From Gammaproteobacteria bacterium (lineage in GTDB: Bacteria > Pseudomonadota > Gammaproteobacteria > Pseudomonadales > Azotimanducaceae): DNA of 8,910 nt. Below the pieces are notes generated by a model. It saw only the letters and a program-made list of their open reading frames with translations. It made no database searches and was not told the origin of the DNA. The stretch is from positions 1-8,910 of the forward strand of contig PBQQ01000083.1 in the NCBI GenBank assembly GCA_002725095.1, written 5' to 3'. Of this stretch, positions 1-7,680 are shown in pieces (position 1 is the first letter of the stretch; each line of letters starts with the position of its first letter). The position numbers and the translations under genes are program-made.

Positions 1-466
1 ACTGGGTGGCTTAACGCCCGCGCAAAATAGAGAAATCCCGCCTCTGCAACCCGAACGCGGACGGCTCATAAAGTCAGAATTCCCCAACCTCGAACTAATT
101 ATGAACGGCGGCATCAGCACCTTTGAAAAGGCCATTGAAATGCTGCATTGGGCAGACGGCATAATGATCGGCCGCAGTGCTTATCACAGCCCCTTGTTAC
201 TCAGCGAGTTACATATGAGCTTGTTGGATCCATCGTTTGTCATCGATGAAGCCGAATTCTTAGCGCGTTACAAAACCTACATGCAGTTACAACTGCGACA
301 AGGTGAACGACTGCAGCCATTGCTCCGGCACTTACTGCATAGCTTTAATGGACGCCCCGGCGCGCGCCACTTTCGGCGAACACTTAGTGATCACCAGCGC
401 TTGAGGCAGGGCGACGCCACTGTCCTCGATGACGCACTTTCTCACGTATTCGGAGCCGCTGCCTAA
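1..466 (+). CDS. dusA: tRNA-dihydrouridine synthase A, C-terminal part (5' end outside window)
   Basis: This enzyme reduces specific uridines in the tRNA D-loop to dihydrouridine, using FMN and NADPH in the cytoplasm. The reading frame is open from base 2, before the first internal ATG at 101, so the gene enters from the left. About 154 residues are visible, close to half of the usual 330 or so. Family hallmarks are the segment around LTPAQNREIPPL near the visible N-terminus, the NGGI turn and the DGIMIGR loop that in this TIM-barrel family hold the FMN phosphate, and the C-terminal helical-domain pattern HLLHSFNGRPGARHFRR. That last pattern matches the tRNA-binding end typical of DusA rather than DusB or DusC. 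The stop codon overlaps the start of the next gene by one base (TAATG), so the two are probably co-translated. The family assignment is firm; the subfamily rests on remembered motif patterns. Confidence 0.95.
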   Translation, partial: LGGLTPAQNREIPPLQPERGRLIKSEFPNLELIMNGGISTFEKAIEMLHWADGIMIGRSAYHSPLLLSELHMSLLDPSFVIDEAEFLARYKTYMQLQLRQGERLQPLLRHLLHSFNGRPGARHFRRTLSDHQRLRQGDATVLDDALSHVFGAAA

Positions 467-924
467 TGCTCAAAACACTCACCGAATTTTTCCGGCGAGA
501 TCCTGATCCCGCCAAAAATGGTACATCCATTGACGCCCCATTGGCGGCGGCGGCGCTGATGCTGGAAGTAACCTGGGCGGATCATGAAACCGACCTCACC
601 GAAATCGAACGCAGTACTGCACTGCTGGAACAACTTTTCAATTTAGACGCCTCAGCCGCCGGCCAGCTCGTGGATGACGCACGCGATCGCCTGCAACACA
701 ATGTCGGCGTGCAAACCTATACACGGCACTTGAACGAAGCGCTCTGCGAAGCAGACAAATTCGACGTCATCACAGCGCTTTGGCGAGTCGCGCAAGCCAG
801 TAACGGTGTCGATCGTTTTGAGGAACATACCATTCGACGAATTGCCGATCTTTTGTACCTTTCCCACGAACGTTTTATCCAAGCCAAATTGCTCGCACGA
901 CAGAACCCGTCAAACCCATCCTAG
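466..924 (+). CDS. TerB-like small helical protein
   Basis: A 152-residue, mostly helical protein of the TerB/TerB-like superfamily. Members named for tellurite resistance are cytoplasmic, metal-binding helical bundles, but stand-alone homologues such as this one have no settled function. What is visible is two copies of a typical acidic helix pattern: LMLEVTWADHETDLTEIE at about residues 31-48, and WRVAQASNGVDRFEEHTIRR at about 106-125, each followed by a helix. There is no signal peptide or membrane segment. The ATG overlaps the dusA stop, and a GGAG at 452-455 lies 10 bases upstream inside dusA, so this is the second gene of a dusA unit. It ends in a CTAG that also encodes the stop of the convergent STAS gene. 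Nothing here (no other ter genes) supports tellurite resistance as its actual role. Confidence 0.8.
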   Translation: MLKTLTEFFRRDPDPAKNGTSIDAPLAAAALMLEVTWADHETDLTEIERSTALLEQLFNLDASAAGQLVDDARDRLQHNVGVQTYTRHLNEALCEADKFDVITALWRVAQASNGVDRFEEHTIRRIADLLYLSHERFIQAKLLARQNPSNPS

Positions 925-1400
925 GACGTGTCTCGCTCCAACGCGTCGACCAAATTCTTAAATGCTGAATGATTGCTGTCGTTGAGCGACATCAGTACTT
1001 TATGCGCTTCAATCACTCGTTGACGAGTTTCACGCTCAACCACTTCGGGAATATCGACCAACTCGAAGTCTTGGACATTCGCCTCCGCCACAATCGCAAA
1101 AACATCCTCAAACCCCATATTTAACAGAACTCGCTCAATGTCTCGCGAACGACAAATCAACGTTGGGATGTTTTCTTGTAAACGCTGCACAGCTAAAGAC
1201 AAACGTGCTAGACAACCAAGCGCCGTACTGTCGATGGCTAGAGTTTCCGCGAGATCAACAATCACGCCACGAAAATCGGCAGCACCAAGCATACGCTCGC
1301 AAAACGCATCCAAAGCGCCACACAAGCCGACGCGAATATCGCCGCTGAATTTCAAAACATAAGTGCCGTCGCACGCACCTACAGATATATTGCCGCTCAT
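921..1400 (-). CDS. STAS-domain anti-sigma factor antagonist
   Basis: A 159-residue cytoplasmic protein. Residues 1 to about 105 form a STAS domain of the SpoIIAA/RsbV kind. The signature IDSTALG at 56-62 places Ser58 where the family is phosphorylated by a switch kinase and dephosphorylated by a PP2C phosphatase. Unphosphorylated antagonists usually bind the kinase or anti-sigma factor and release its target. After the STAS fold there is an unusual charged, helical-looking extension of about 50 residues (about 108-159). The start ATG directly follows the phosphatase stop (TAG then ATG), with a purine-rich AGAGAG in the end of the phosphatase gene as the likely ribosome site. This argues that the two proteins are made together and act as a pair. 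The target sigma or effector is not visible. It could instead act in a non-sigma pathway such as the Pseudomonas HsbA type. Confidence 0.87.
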   Translation of the reverse strand: MSGNISVGACDGTYVLKFSGDIRVGLCGALDAFCERMLGAADFRGVIVDLAETLAIDSTALGCLARLSLAVQRLQENIPTLICRSRDIERVLLNMGFEDVFAIVAEANVQDFELVDIPEVVERETRQRVIEAHKVLMSLNDSNHSAFKNLVDALERDTS

Positions 1401-2483
1401 CTAACTTAATCTCTCTACCATCAGAAGGCTGACATCGTCTTCACCACTGACATTCGCCGTAGCGTATGACCATAACCCCTCAATATCATCGGCATTGACC
1501 GCTTGATCCTTGAGCGCTTGTTCGCGGGTTGCTAGATCCAACGTCTGGCGCTGCTCTAAAATCCCGTCCGAAAAAACAACAACACGTTCGCCCAATCTTA
1601 GATCTACCTCTGCCGATTCGTAGGTGGCACCTGCAAAAAGGCCCAATGGCTTACCACGTTGCTCTAGACTGGTGACCTCACCTGCATCAGAGACCCGCAA
1701 ACTCGGCGGAAAATGTGCTGCAGATGCGTAGTGCAATGTGTGGGTTTGCAAATCGATAACGCCTAGAAACATCGCAACGTGCAGATCGACAGACTGATCT
1801 ATGACTCTGGCGTTAATCCACTCAAGCATCTGCGCGGGTGTTCGAAAGCGCGGCCGACCATAACGCTGTTGTAGCCGCCAGGAGATATTTTTTAGCGCCG
1901 CCGTTAACAACGCCGGCGACACGCCATGGCCCGCAACATCCGCCATAAAAAAAATCAGATAGCGCGCGCCGACAGCAAAATAATCAACAAAATCACCGCT
2001 CAACATCGCAGCGGGTAACAAGCGCCGAGAAAACTTATAGCCGCTAAGAACCGCCTCGTCTTGCGGCCACATACTTTGTTGAATCACTCGTGCGGTTTGA
2101 ATATCGCGCTGGGAATCGCCAGAGATTGCATCGACCATCGCGTTAAGCTTATTCAGCCATTGTAGCCGCACAGCCCAATCATTAGCGGATTCTGACGGCA
2201 GCCAAATGTCCCTAACACCCATCTGCATTAATCGCAGAACATCGACGCTGGACGGCAATTGCTGCGCCCAAAAAATGACCAGCAAACGCGGATTCCACTC
2301 CATACATCGACCCAAATCGACTTCGCTACTGCACACCACAATCGGCCGTTGATTAACCGCAAGCGCATCAAACTTCAAGCGCAGCTGCGGCCAGCTATGA
2401 ACCACTGATACGTCTACATCAACCAGCGCAGCCTCCATGGTGGCGCCGAACGTAGCGTCATTGTCGAGGACGAGCAAATCCAT
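1401..2483 (-). CDS. PP2C/SpoIIE-type serine phosphatase with degenerate receiver domain
   Basis: A 360-residue protein. Residues 1 to about 118 have the alternating strand-helix pattern of a response-regulator receiver (LLVLDND at 3-9, GVRDIWLP at 89-96). The helical stretch about 126-140 (ARVIQQSMWP) is the usual linker into an RsbU/SpoIIE phosphatase domain at about 145-358. The metal-binding motifs look intact: SGDF at 162-165, DVAGHG at 182-187, SDG at 305-307 and GEDD at 347-350. It should dephosphorylate a phosphoserine antagonist, most likely the STAS protein encoded immediately after it. The receiver has Asn8 in the acidic pocket, no aspartate at the phosphoacceptor position (VVCSSE, about 49-54), Trp72 for the Thr/Ser and Leu95 for the conserved lysine, so phosphorylation control seems lost. 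No kinase domain follows. The start has no strong ribosome site but begins directly at receiver strand 1. Confidence 0.92.
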   Translation of the reverse strand: MDLLVLDNDATFGATMEAALVDVDVSVVHSWPQLRLKFDALAVNQRPIVVCSSEVDLGRCMEWNPRLLVIFWAQQLPSSVDVLRLMQMGVRDIWLPSESANDWAVRLQWLNKLNAMVDAISGDSQRDIQTARVIQQSMWPQDEAVLSGYKFSRRLLPAAMLSGDFVDYFAVGARYLIFFMADVAGHGVSPALLTAALKNISWRLQQRYGRPRFRTPAQMLEWINARVIDQSVDLHVAMFLGVIDLQTHTLHYASAAHFPPSLRVSDAGEVTSLEQRGKPLGLFAGATYESAEVDLRLGERVVVFSDGILEQRQTLDLATREQALKDQAVNADDIEGLWSYATANVSGEDDVSLLMVERLS

Positions 2484-2512
2484 GGTTAAGCTAAGCGACA
2501 GCTACCATAGTG

Positions 2513-2573
2513 TTGTCACAGATTGGAGTATTCATTTGGAGCGCGACCGTACTCCTGTTCAAGCATTGTCACA
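2513..2573. repeat. Direct repeat TTGTCACA in the hrpA-phosphatase gap
   Basis: The 111-base gap between hrpA and the phosphatase gene holds the same 8-base word, TTGTCACA, at 2513-2520 and 2566-2573, 53 bases apart (about five helical turns). On the transcribed strand it reads TGTGACAA. Between the copies is an inverted pair, GGAGTA (2525-2530) and TACTCC (2550-2555). The gap could carry a separate promoter and operator for the phosphatase-STAS pair. Only weak -35/-10 matches are seen, for example TTGTGA, 17 bases, then TACGGT on the minus strand. The copies may be chance. Confidence 0.3.
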
Positions 2574-2594
2574 AGTAACCCGGGCATTACTTGA

Positions 2595-5500
2595 TTACGC
2601 TAAACCCACCACCCGCTCTTCAGACAGCAAGCGCTCGTGCATGCGTTTCATGCTGACTTTCCATTGCCGCGGATCCGCTATAGTTCCCTCAACTCGGTGC
2701 CGAGCGAGCGCCTCGTTAAACGTTTTTAAGCGCAATTCTTCGAGCAAAAAGCGAACTTCCTGTAACGCCAGTGCATCGACCAACTCACTTTCCTGAAGAC
2801 GGCCGAAACGCTCCTGCAGGGGTCGCATTTGCTCAAGTAAGCTGACGTCTTTAGGTACATGGCCCGGCAAATTTTGCACTCGTCCGACAATACCGCCGAC
2901 ATAGCGCGGCAAAAAAGGCAGCCAAAAAAACGGCGTTTGCTCCAGTACGTTACTCGGAATCAGGCGCCGCAAATGCGCGATAATGTCTTGCTTACTCAGG
3001 GCATAAGCGGACGAACTGAGTTCATCAAGTTGGGTCATTACCTGAAAACGCAACTTGTAACTGCCGCGCACAATATCCACCGTGGCCGCAAATATGCCCG
3101 CCAGTTCGGTTCGACGAGATTGCGCCCGTTCAGCGAAATGATCGGCGTTTCGTGGCAACTCAAGCCCCTCAAAATAGCAATACCAAATCACATTAAGCAT
3201 CAATTGATCCGACAACTCCTGCGCGCTGCCCAGCGCCGAAAAATAAAGCCCCAATTCTTTTTCTTTGGCCAATTCCCGACGGAAATACGTGCCGGCTTTG
3301 CCTAAGTGCTGCAGCATGAGCCGCGCATAACCCAGTCGATTGGCACGGTCGCGCTCCGACGAGCTAGCAAAGAGTCTTAAATCAACATGTGTACCCGCAT
3401 CAAACACACCGGGGTAAACAATTATCGGGGCTTGTGGCGTTCCAGCGACGAGTTGCTGAGGCATTTCTTCGTCGGGTAACGTAGCGATCTGCCGTTGCTC
3501 AAGCGCCCGCATAACGGCATCCGCAGGGGCTTCAGACTGCGTCGCGTGCTGGGCTCGCAAGCCTCGTTGCAGCCGCAAAAAATCCCGCCCGGCCGCCACC
3601 GTTTCACCGTTCGGCCCGATAACTTTGCAAAAAAAACATAAGTGTTCCGACACACGCTGGCGGTCCCAATCGGATGCGTCAACGCGCAATCGATATAGAT
3701 CTTCCAATAGACCACTGAGCACCGCTAAAAACTTCCCGTGCCGATAAACCGCCGGCTTGAGCAAATGTGGGCATAGTTCATCAATTTTGTCAGGTAGTGG
3801 CACTAAAACTCGACGCTTATTCTTCGGTAGCGTTCGCAACCATTGTTCGACCAAAGCGGGCAACATCCCAGGCACAGACCAATTGAACATCTCCGCACTC
3901 AAATTCGGCAGCAGCCCGACAGGAATATCAACGCTGACGCCATCATCATCAGCACCTGGAGCAAATCGGTAATGCAGCGGCAATCGCACCCCGGCAACCT
4001 CCAAATGATTTGGAAAGTCATACTCTTGCAGCTGCGAGGCCTGATTCTTCAACAGCCATTGTTCATCAAAGTGCAAACCCTCGAGCTCTTCGGGTGACAA
4101 CCGGCGCAGCCAATGTTGCAGATCTGCGACACGACACAGTTTATTCGGCAAACGCTCAGCATAAAATTGATACATCGCATCGTCATCAATCATCAGGTCG
4201 CGGCGCCTGCCTTTGGCCTCTTGGTCTTGCACCCATGCCACACGTTCGAGATTTTGCGCCAAGAATTCTGGGGGCTGTTGCATCGCGCCATGGACTAGGG
4301 CTTCGCGCAAAAACAAATCACGGCACAGCGCTGGATCAACAGGCGCATAGCTGCGCGCACGGCGTTCCACTAACGTCAGCCCATATAGCGTTACCTTTTC
4401 GTAAGCGATAACTTCGCCACGCTTGAGACTCCAAACCGGATCCGAAAAACTGCGCTTAACCAAATGCTGCGCGTGGGCCTCTACCCACTTAGCCTCAATA
4501 GCCGCGACACATCGAGCAAAGACGCGCCGGGTTTCTACCACCTCAGCGGCCACCAACCATTTCGGGTTGGCTTTTTTCAGTCCCGAGCCTGGAAAGATGC
4601 CCAATTGCAAATTCCGCGGCCCCTGATAACGCCCACGTTCTTGATGCAACGCAATTTGACTCAATGATCCGGCGACCACCGCTTCGTGAATTTGCCGATA
4701 ATTCGCCGGCTTCGAATTAATAGAGAGCTTTAACTGACGGCAAATGGTCCGTAGTTGTCGATGTATTTCGCGCCATTCACGCACTCGCATCGGATTTACG
4801 AAATTTTTACGCAGCTGCGTTTGCCAACCTCTATTCGAAAACTCCTCGCGCTGGGCCTCGATCCAAGACCACAGCTTCAAGTAGCTTAAGAAGTCAGATT
4901 GTTCATCAATAAACTTTTCATGCGCCGCATCCGCGGCGCCAGCTTTTTCTGCCGGCCGTTCACGAACATCCTGAACCGCGAGTGCTGCGACAATAATCAA
5001 CAGTTCATTAAGACTGCCCAGAGGCCCCGCGGCCATGAGCATTGCTGCCAAGCGCGGATCCACTGGCAGACGCGCCATGCTTTTGCCCAATGTCGTAATT
5101 TTGCTGCCGTGCAGCGCGCGCAGTTCCGTCAGTAACCGCAGCGCGTCTTTAATAGCACGCGGTTCTGGTGGATCTATAAACGGAAACTTAGCGATATCGC
5201 CCAGACCATAGGCGTGCATTTGCAAGACCACAGACGCCAGATTAACGCGCCGAATTTCCGCATCGGTGTAGGCCGGACGACCGCTAAAATCCGGCTCAGA
5301 ATACAGTCTGTAACAGATGCCAGGAGCGATGCGTCCGCAACGACCTTGGCGCTGATTAGCGCTGGCTTGGCTGATGGGCTCTATTGGCAGTCGCTGGAGC
5401 TTAGAGCGATAGCTGTAACGACTAATCCGAGCAAAGCCTGGATCGATAACAAAACCGATGTTCGGCACCGTCAGCGAGGTTTCCGCGACATTGGTCGCCA

Positions 5501-6461
5501 ACACCACGCGCCGCTTCGTGCCTTGGGGGTTAAACACACGACGCTGGTCCGCAAGGGACAACCGAGCGTATAACGGCAAAATCTCAAAGCGTTCGCCAAA
5601 GGCCATCCGCAACGCTTTCGCAGCGTCAAAAATCTCCCGCTCGGCGGCAAAAAACGCCAATACATCCGGCGCCAAACCAGGCGGAGTGGCGTCGATGCCA
5701 CGCAACACATCCACGAGTTTCGTCAGCGTATCCGACTCGCCGTCGACGTAGCGAGTGGTCACCGGAAATGAACGCCCACCGACCTCAACAACAGGTGCGC
5801 CATAGAAATAATCAGCAAACCGCTGGACATCTATCGTAGCGCTGGTAACGATCACCTTTAGATCTTGCCGCTGAGTAAGCAAGCGACGCAGATACCCTAG
5901 AAGAAAATCGATATTCAGTGATCGTTCGTGGGCTTCGTCCACAATGATCGCATCGTAAGCGTTGAGGTAACGGTCCTTGCGAATCTCCGTCAGTAACAAA
6001 CCATCTGTCATTACCCGAAGTAGCGACTGCGGGTTACTGCGATCTGCAAATCGCACAGAGTAGCCAACGGCTTCGCCGAGCTCTGTGCCGACTTCTTGGG
6101 CAATGCGCTGAGCTACGGTTCGTGCAGCAATTCTGCGTGGTTGGGTGTGGGCGATAGTGCCCGCAAGACCGAGCCCATTTTGCAGACAAAACTTCGGTAG
6201 CTGGGTGGTTTTACCCGACCCGGTCTCTCCAGCAATGACCACAACAGGATGTTCTGCAATCGCAGTGCTGATTTCTGCCGCCGCTTCGCTTACTGGAAGA
6301 CCAGCGATTGGGGTCAGGTCGAGTTGCTGCGCCGATCGCTGACGCTGCGCCAAAAGAGTCTGCGCCGCAGCGATGCGAGCGGCTGTCGCTGGGCCGCTTT
6401 TGGCACCCCGGAGCGCAAAGTAGTCGCGCCGCATCAGCGATTTTCGATTAAGGTCACTCAT
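2595..6461 (-). CDS. hrpA: ATP-dependent DEAH-box RNA helicase HrpA
   Basis: A 1,288-residue DEAH-box helicase, close to the roughly 1,300 residues of Escherichia coli HrpA. HrpA is an ATP-driven RNA helicase of the cytoplasm linked to mRNA processing and rescue of stalled ribosomes. Motifs in order are Walker A GETGSGKT at 78-85, TQPRR at 106-110, DEAHERS at 175-181, SAT at 207-209, TNVAETSL at 323-330 and QRQGRCGR at 370-377. Winged-helix/ratchet and OB-like regions follow, and the remainder (roughly 700 to the end) matches the long HrpA-specific C-terminal region (DUF3418). Motif IV reads FFAAEREI at 270-277, with Ala273 where E. coli has Gly. The ATG at 6459-6461 is the furthest upstream start possible: an in-frame TAG lies at 6492-6494 with no alternative start between. 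No clear ribosome site precedes it. The gap to the VWA gene is 46 bases without a terminator, so read-through is likely. Confidence 0.98.
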   Translation of the reverse strand: MSDLNRKSLMRRDYFALRGAKSGPATAARIAAAQTLLAQRQRSAQQLDLTPIAGLPVSEAAAEISTAIAEHPVVVIAGETGSGKTTQLPKFCLQNGLGLAGTIAHTQPRRIAARTVAQRIAQEVGTELGEAVGYSVRFADRSNPQSLLRVMTDGLLLTEIRKDRYLNAYDAIIVDEAHERSLNIDFLLGYLRRLLTQRQDLKVIVTSATIDVQRFADYFYGAPVVEVGGRSFPVTTRYVDGESDTLTKLVDVLRGIDATPPGLAPDVLAFFAAEREIFDAAKALRMAFGERFEILPLYARLSLADQRRVFNPQGTKRRVVLATNVAETSLTVPNIGFVIDPGFARISRYSYRSKLQRLPIEPISQASANQRQGRCGRIAPGICYRLYSEPDFSGRPAYTDAEIRRVNLASVVLQMHAYGLGDIAKFPFIDPPEPRAIKDALRLLTELRALHGSKITTLGKSMARLPVDPRLAAMLMAAGPLGSLNELLIIVAALAVQDVRERPAEKAGAADAAHEKFIDEQSDFLSYLKLWSWIEAQREEFSNRGWQTQLRKNFVNPMRVREWREIHRQLRTICRQLKLSINSKPANYRQIHEAVVAGSLSQIALHQERGRYQGPRNLQLGIFPGSGLKKANPKWLVAAEVVETRRVFARCVAAIEAKWVEAHAQHLVKRSFSDPVWSLKRGEVIAYEKVTLYGLTLVERRARSYAPVDPALCRDLFLREALVHGAMQQPPEFLAQNLERVAWVQDQEAKGRRRDLMIDDDAMYQFYAERLPNKLCRVADLQHWLRRLSPEELEGLHFDEQWLLKNQASQLQEYDFPNHLEVAGVRLPLHYRFAPGADDDGVSVDIPVGLLPNLSAEMFNWSVPGMLPALVEQWLRTLPKNKRRVLVPLPDKIDELCPHLLKPAVYRHGKFLAVLSGLLEDLYRLRVDASDWDRQRVSEHLCFFCKVIGPNGETVAAGRDFLRLQRGLRAQHATQSEAPADAVMRALEQRQIATLPDEEMPQQLVAGTPQAPIIVYPGVFDAGTHVDLRLFASSSERDRANRLGYARLMLQHLGKAGTYFRRELAKEKELGLYFSALGSAQELSDQLMLNVIWYCYFEGLELPRNADHFAERAQSRRTELAGIFAATVDIVRGSYKLRFQVMTQLDELSSSAYALSKQDIIAHLRRLIPSNVLEQTPFFWLPFLPRYVGGIVGRVQNLPGHVPKDVSLLEQMRPLQERFGRLQESELVDALALQEVRFLLEELRLKTFNEALARHRVEGTIADPRQWKVSMKRMHERLLSEERVVGLA

Positions 6462-6507
6462 GCGAACGCGTTTATGGATCGAAGAGCGAAACTAACCCAA
6501 CCGCGCG

Positions 6508-7677
6508 TTATTTTGACAGTTGGCTCATTCCTTCCTCAAGACCCTTGATCGTTAGCGGATACATTTTTCCGCCAACCAGTTCCTGCGTCATCATTACGGA
6601 CGACGAATACTCCCAAGTTTCTTGGGGGGTCGGATTGAGCCATATGACTTTGTCGTATATTTCACCGAAGCGCCCCATCCAGGCCGCACCGGGCTCCTCG
6701 TTCCAGTGTTCAACACTGCCGCCCGCATGAGTGATTTCATAGGGTGCCATCGTTGCGTCACCGACAAAAACGACTTTGTAATCACCAGAGTATTTGTTGA
6801 GTATTTCAAGCGTCGACAATCTTTCAGCCATGCGTCTTCGATTGTCTTTCCAAACAGATTCATAGATGAAATTGTGAAAATAAAAGTTCTCTAAATGCTT
6901 GAACTCGGTGCGCGACGCAGAGAACAACTCCTCACAAATTTTTACATGCGCGTCCATCGACCCACCAATATCGAGGAACAATAAGACCTTTACCGTATTC
7001 CGCCGCTCCGGCCGCATCTTGATATCCAGCATGCCGCCGTTGTGGGCTGTGGAGCGAATCGTGTCATTGATGTCCAATTCCTCTTCGATTCCCGTGCGGG
7101 CAAATTTCCGCAGACGGCGCAACGCCATCTTTATGTTGCGGGTGCCGAGTTCGACAGAGTCATCAAGATTTTTATATTGCCGCTCATCCCAGACCTTTTT
7201 GGCCTTCTTTTTCTTGCCTTTGCCCATGCCGCCAGGGCCGTCTCGACCTTCTTTGTCAGCATTGCCTTTATCGCCGTCTTCGCCTTCCTCGCCTTCTTTG
7301 GCCTCAGCTTTTTCAGCTTCTTCTTTGGCTTTCTTAAACGCCTCTATCAACTTCTCCAAACCACCCAATGATTCAATTTGCTTTAAATCTTCAGGGGTCA
7401 AAGACTTCTCAAATTCGTGGCGCAGCCACTCGTCTGGGATGAGGCTCTCCAGCAAGCCATGGAGATCCTCAAGGCCTTTAAAATAAGCACTAAAAGCGCG
7501 GTCGAACTTGTCGTAGTTCTTTTCGTCTTTAACTAACGCGGTGCGACTGAGCAGATAAAAATCATCAACGTTGGCATATACAAGCCGGTGTTGTAGTGCA
7601 GAAATCAAATCCATGAGTTCCCGAATTGTGACCGGGAGTTTGTATTTTCTTAGCGTCAGAAAAAAGTTAATTAGCAC
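6508..7677 (-). CDS. VWA-domain protein, CoxE-like, partner of the MoxR ATPase
   Basis: A 389-residue soluble protein of the CoxE-like VWA group (COG3825 type by pattern). In order it has a helical N-terminal region (1 to about 115), a highly charged linker at about 113-162 that goes from Glu/Lys-rich to Gly/Asp-rich to a Lys run (GKGKKKKAKK), then a von Willebrand A fold from about 228. The metal site (MIDAS) reads DIGGS at 236-240, with Gly238 where a classical DxSxS has Ser; Asp307 is a candidate distal ligand. The start is GTG at 7675-7677, supported by AGAGGA (7684-7689 on the minus strand), which sits in the end of the preceding AAA+ gene. That stop codon is only 3 bases away, so translation is coupled. 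In related pairs (CbbQ/CbbO, NorQ/NorD, RavA/ViaA) the VWA partner is thought to link the ATPase to its client. The client here is unknown. Confidence 0.92.
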   Translation of the reverse strand: MLINFFLTLRKYKLPVTIRELMDLISALQHRLVYANVDDFYLLSRTALVKDEKNYDKFDRAFSAYFKGLEDLHGLLESLIPDEWLRHEFEKSLTPEDLKQIESLGGLEKLIEAFKKAKEEAEKAEAKEGEEGEDGDKGNADKEGRDGPGGMGKGKKKKAKKVWDERQYKNLDDSVELGTRNIKMALRRLRKFARTGIEEELDINDTIRSTAHNGGMLDIKMRPERRNTVKVLLFLDIGGSMDAHVKICEELFSASRTEFKHLENFYFHNFIYESVWKDNRRRMAERLSTLEILNKYSGDYKVVFVGDATMAPYEITHAGGSVEHWNEEPGAAWMGRFGEIYDKVIWLNPTPQETWEYSSSVMMTQELVGGKMYPLTIKGLEEGMSQLSK

Positions 7678-7680
7678 GGT

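Noticed and set aside
466..924. Tellurite-resistance function for the TerB-like protein
   Set aside because: There are no other ter genes nearby, and stand-alone TerB-like proteins are widespread without that role.
2437..2796. 119-residue plus-strand frame spanning the phosphatase start, the gap and the hrpA end
   Set aside because: It is Ser/Arg-rich shadow composition, runs across two real genes on the other strand, and lacks a ribosome site.
5471..5710. 79-residue minus-strand frame inside hrpA
   Set aside because: It is an alternate frame within a fully intact hrpA reading frame, with no independent signals.
6899..7486. 195-residue plus-strand frame, Ser/Pro/Phe-rich, opposite the VWA gene
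   Set aside because: Its skewed composition is the antisense image of the Lys/Glu-rich linker and helices of the VWA protein.
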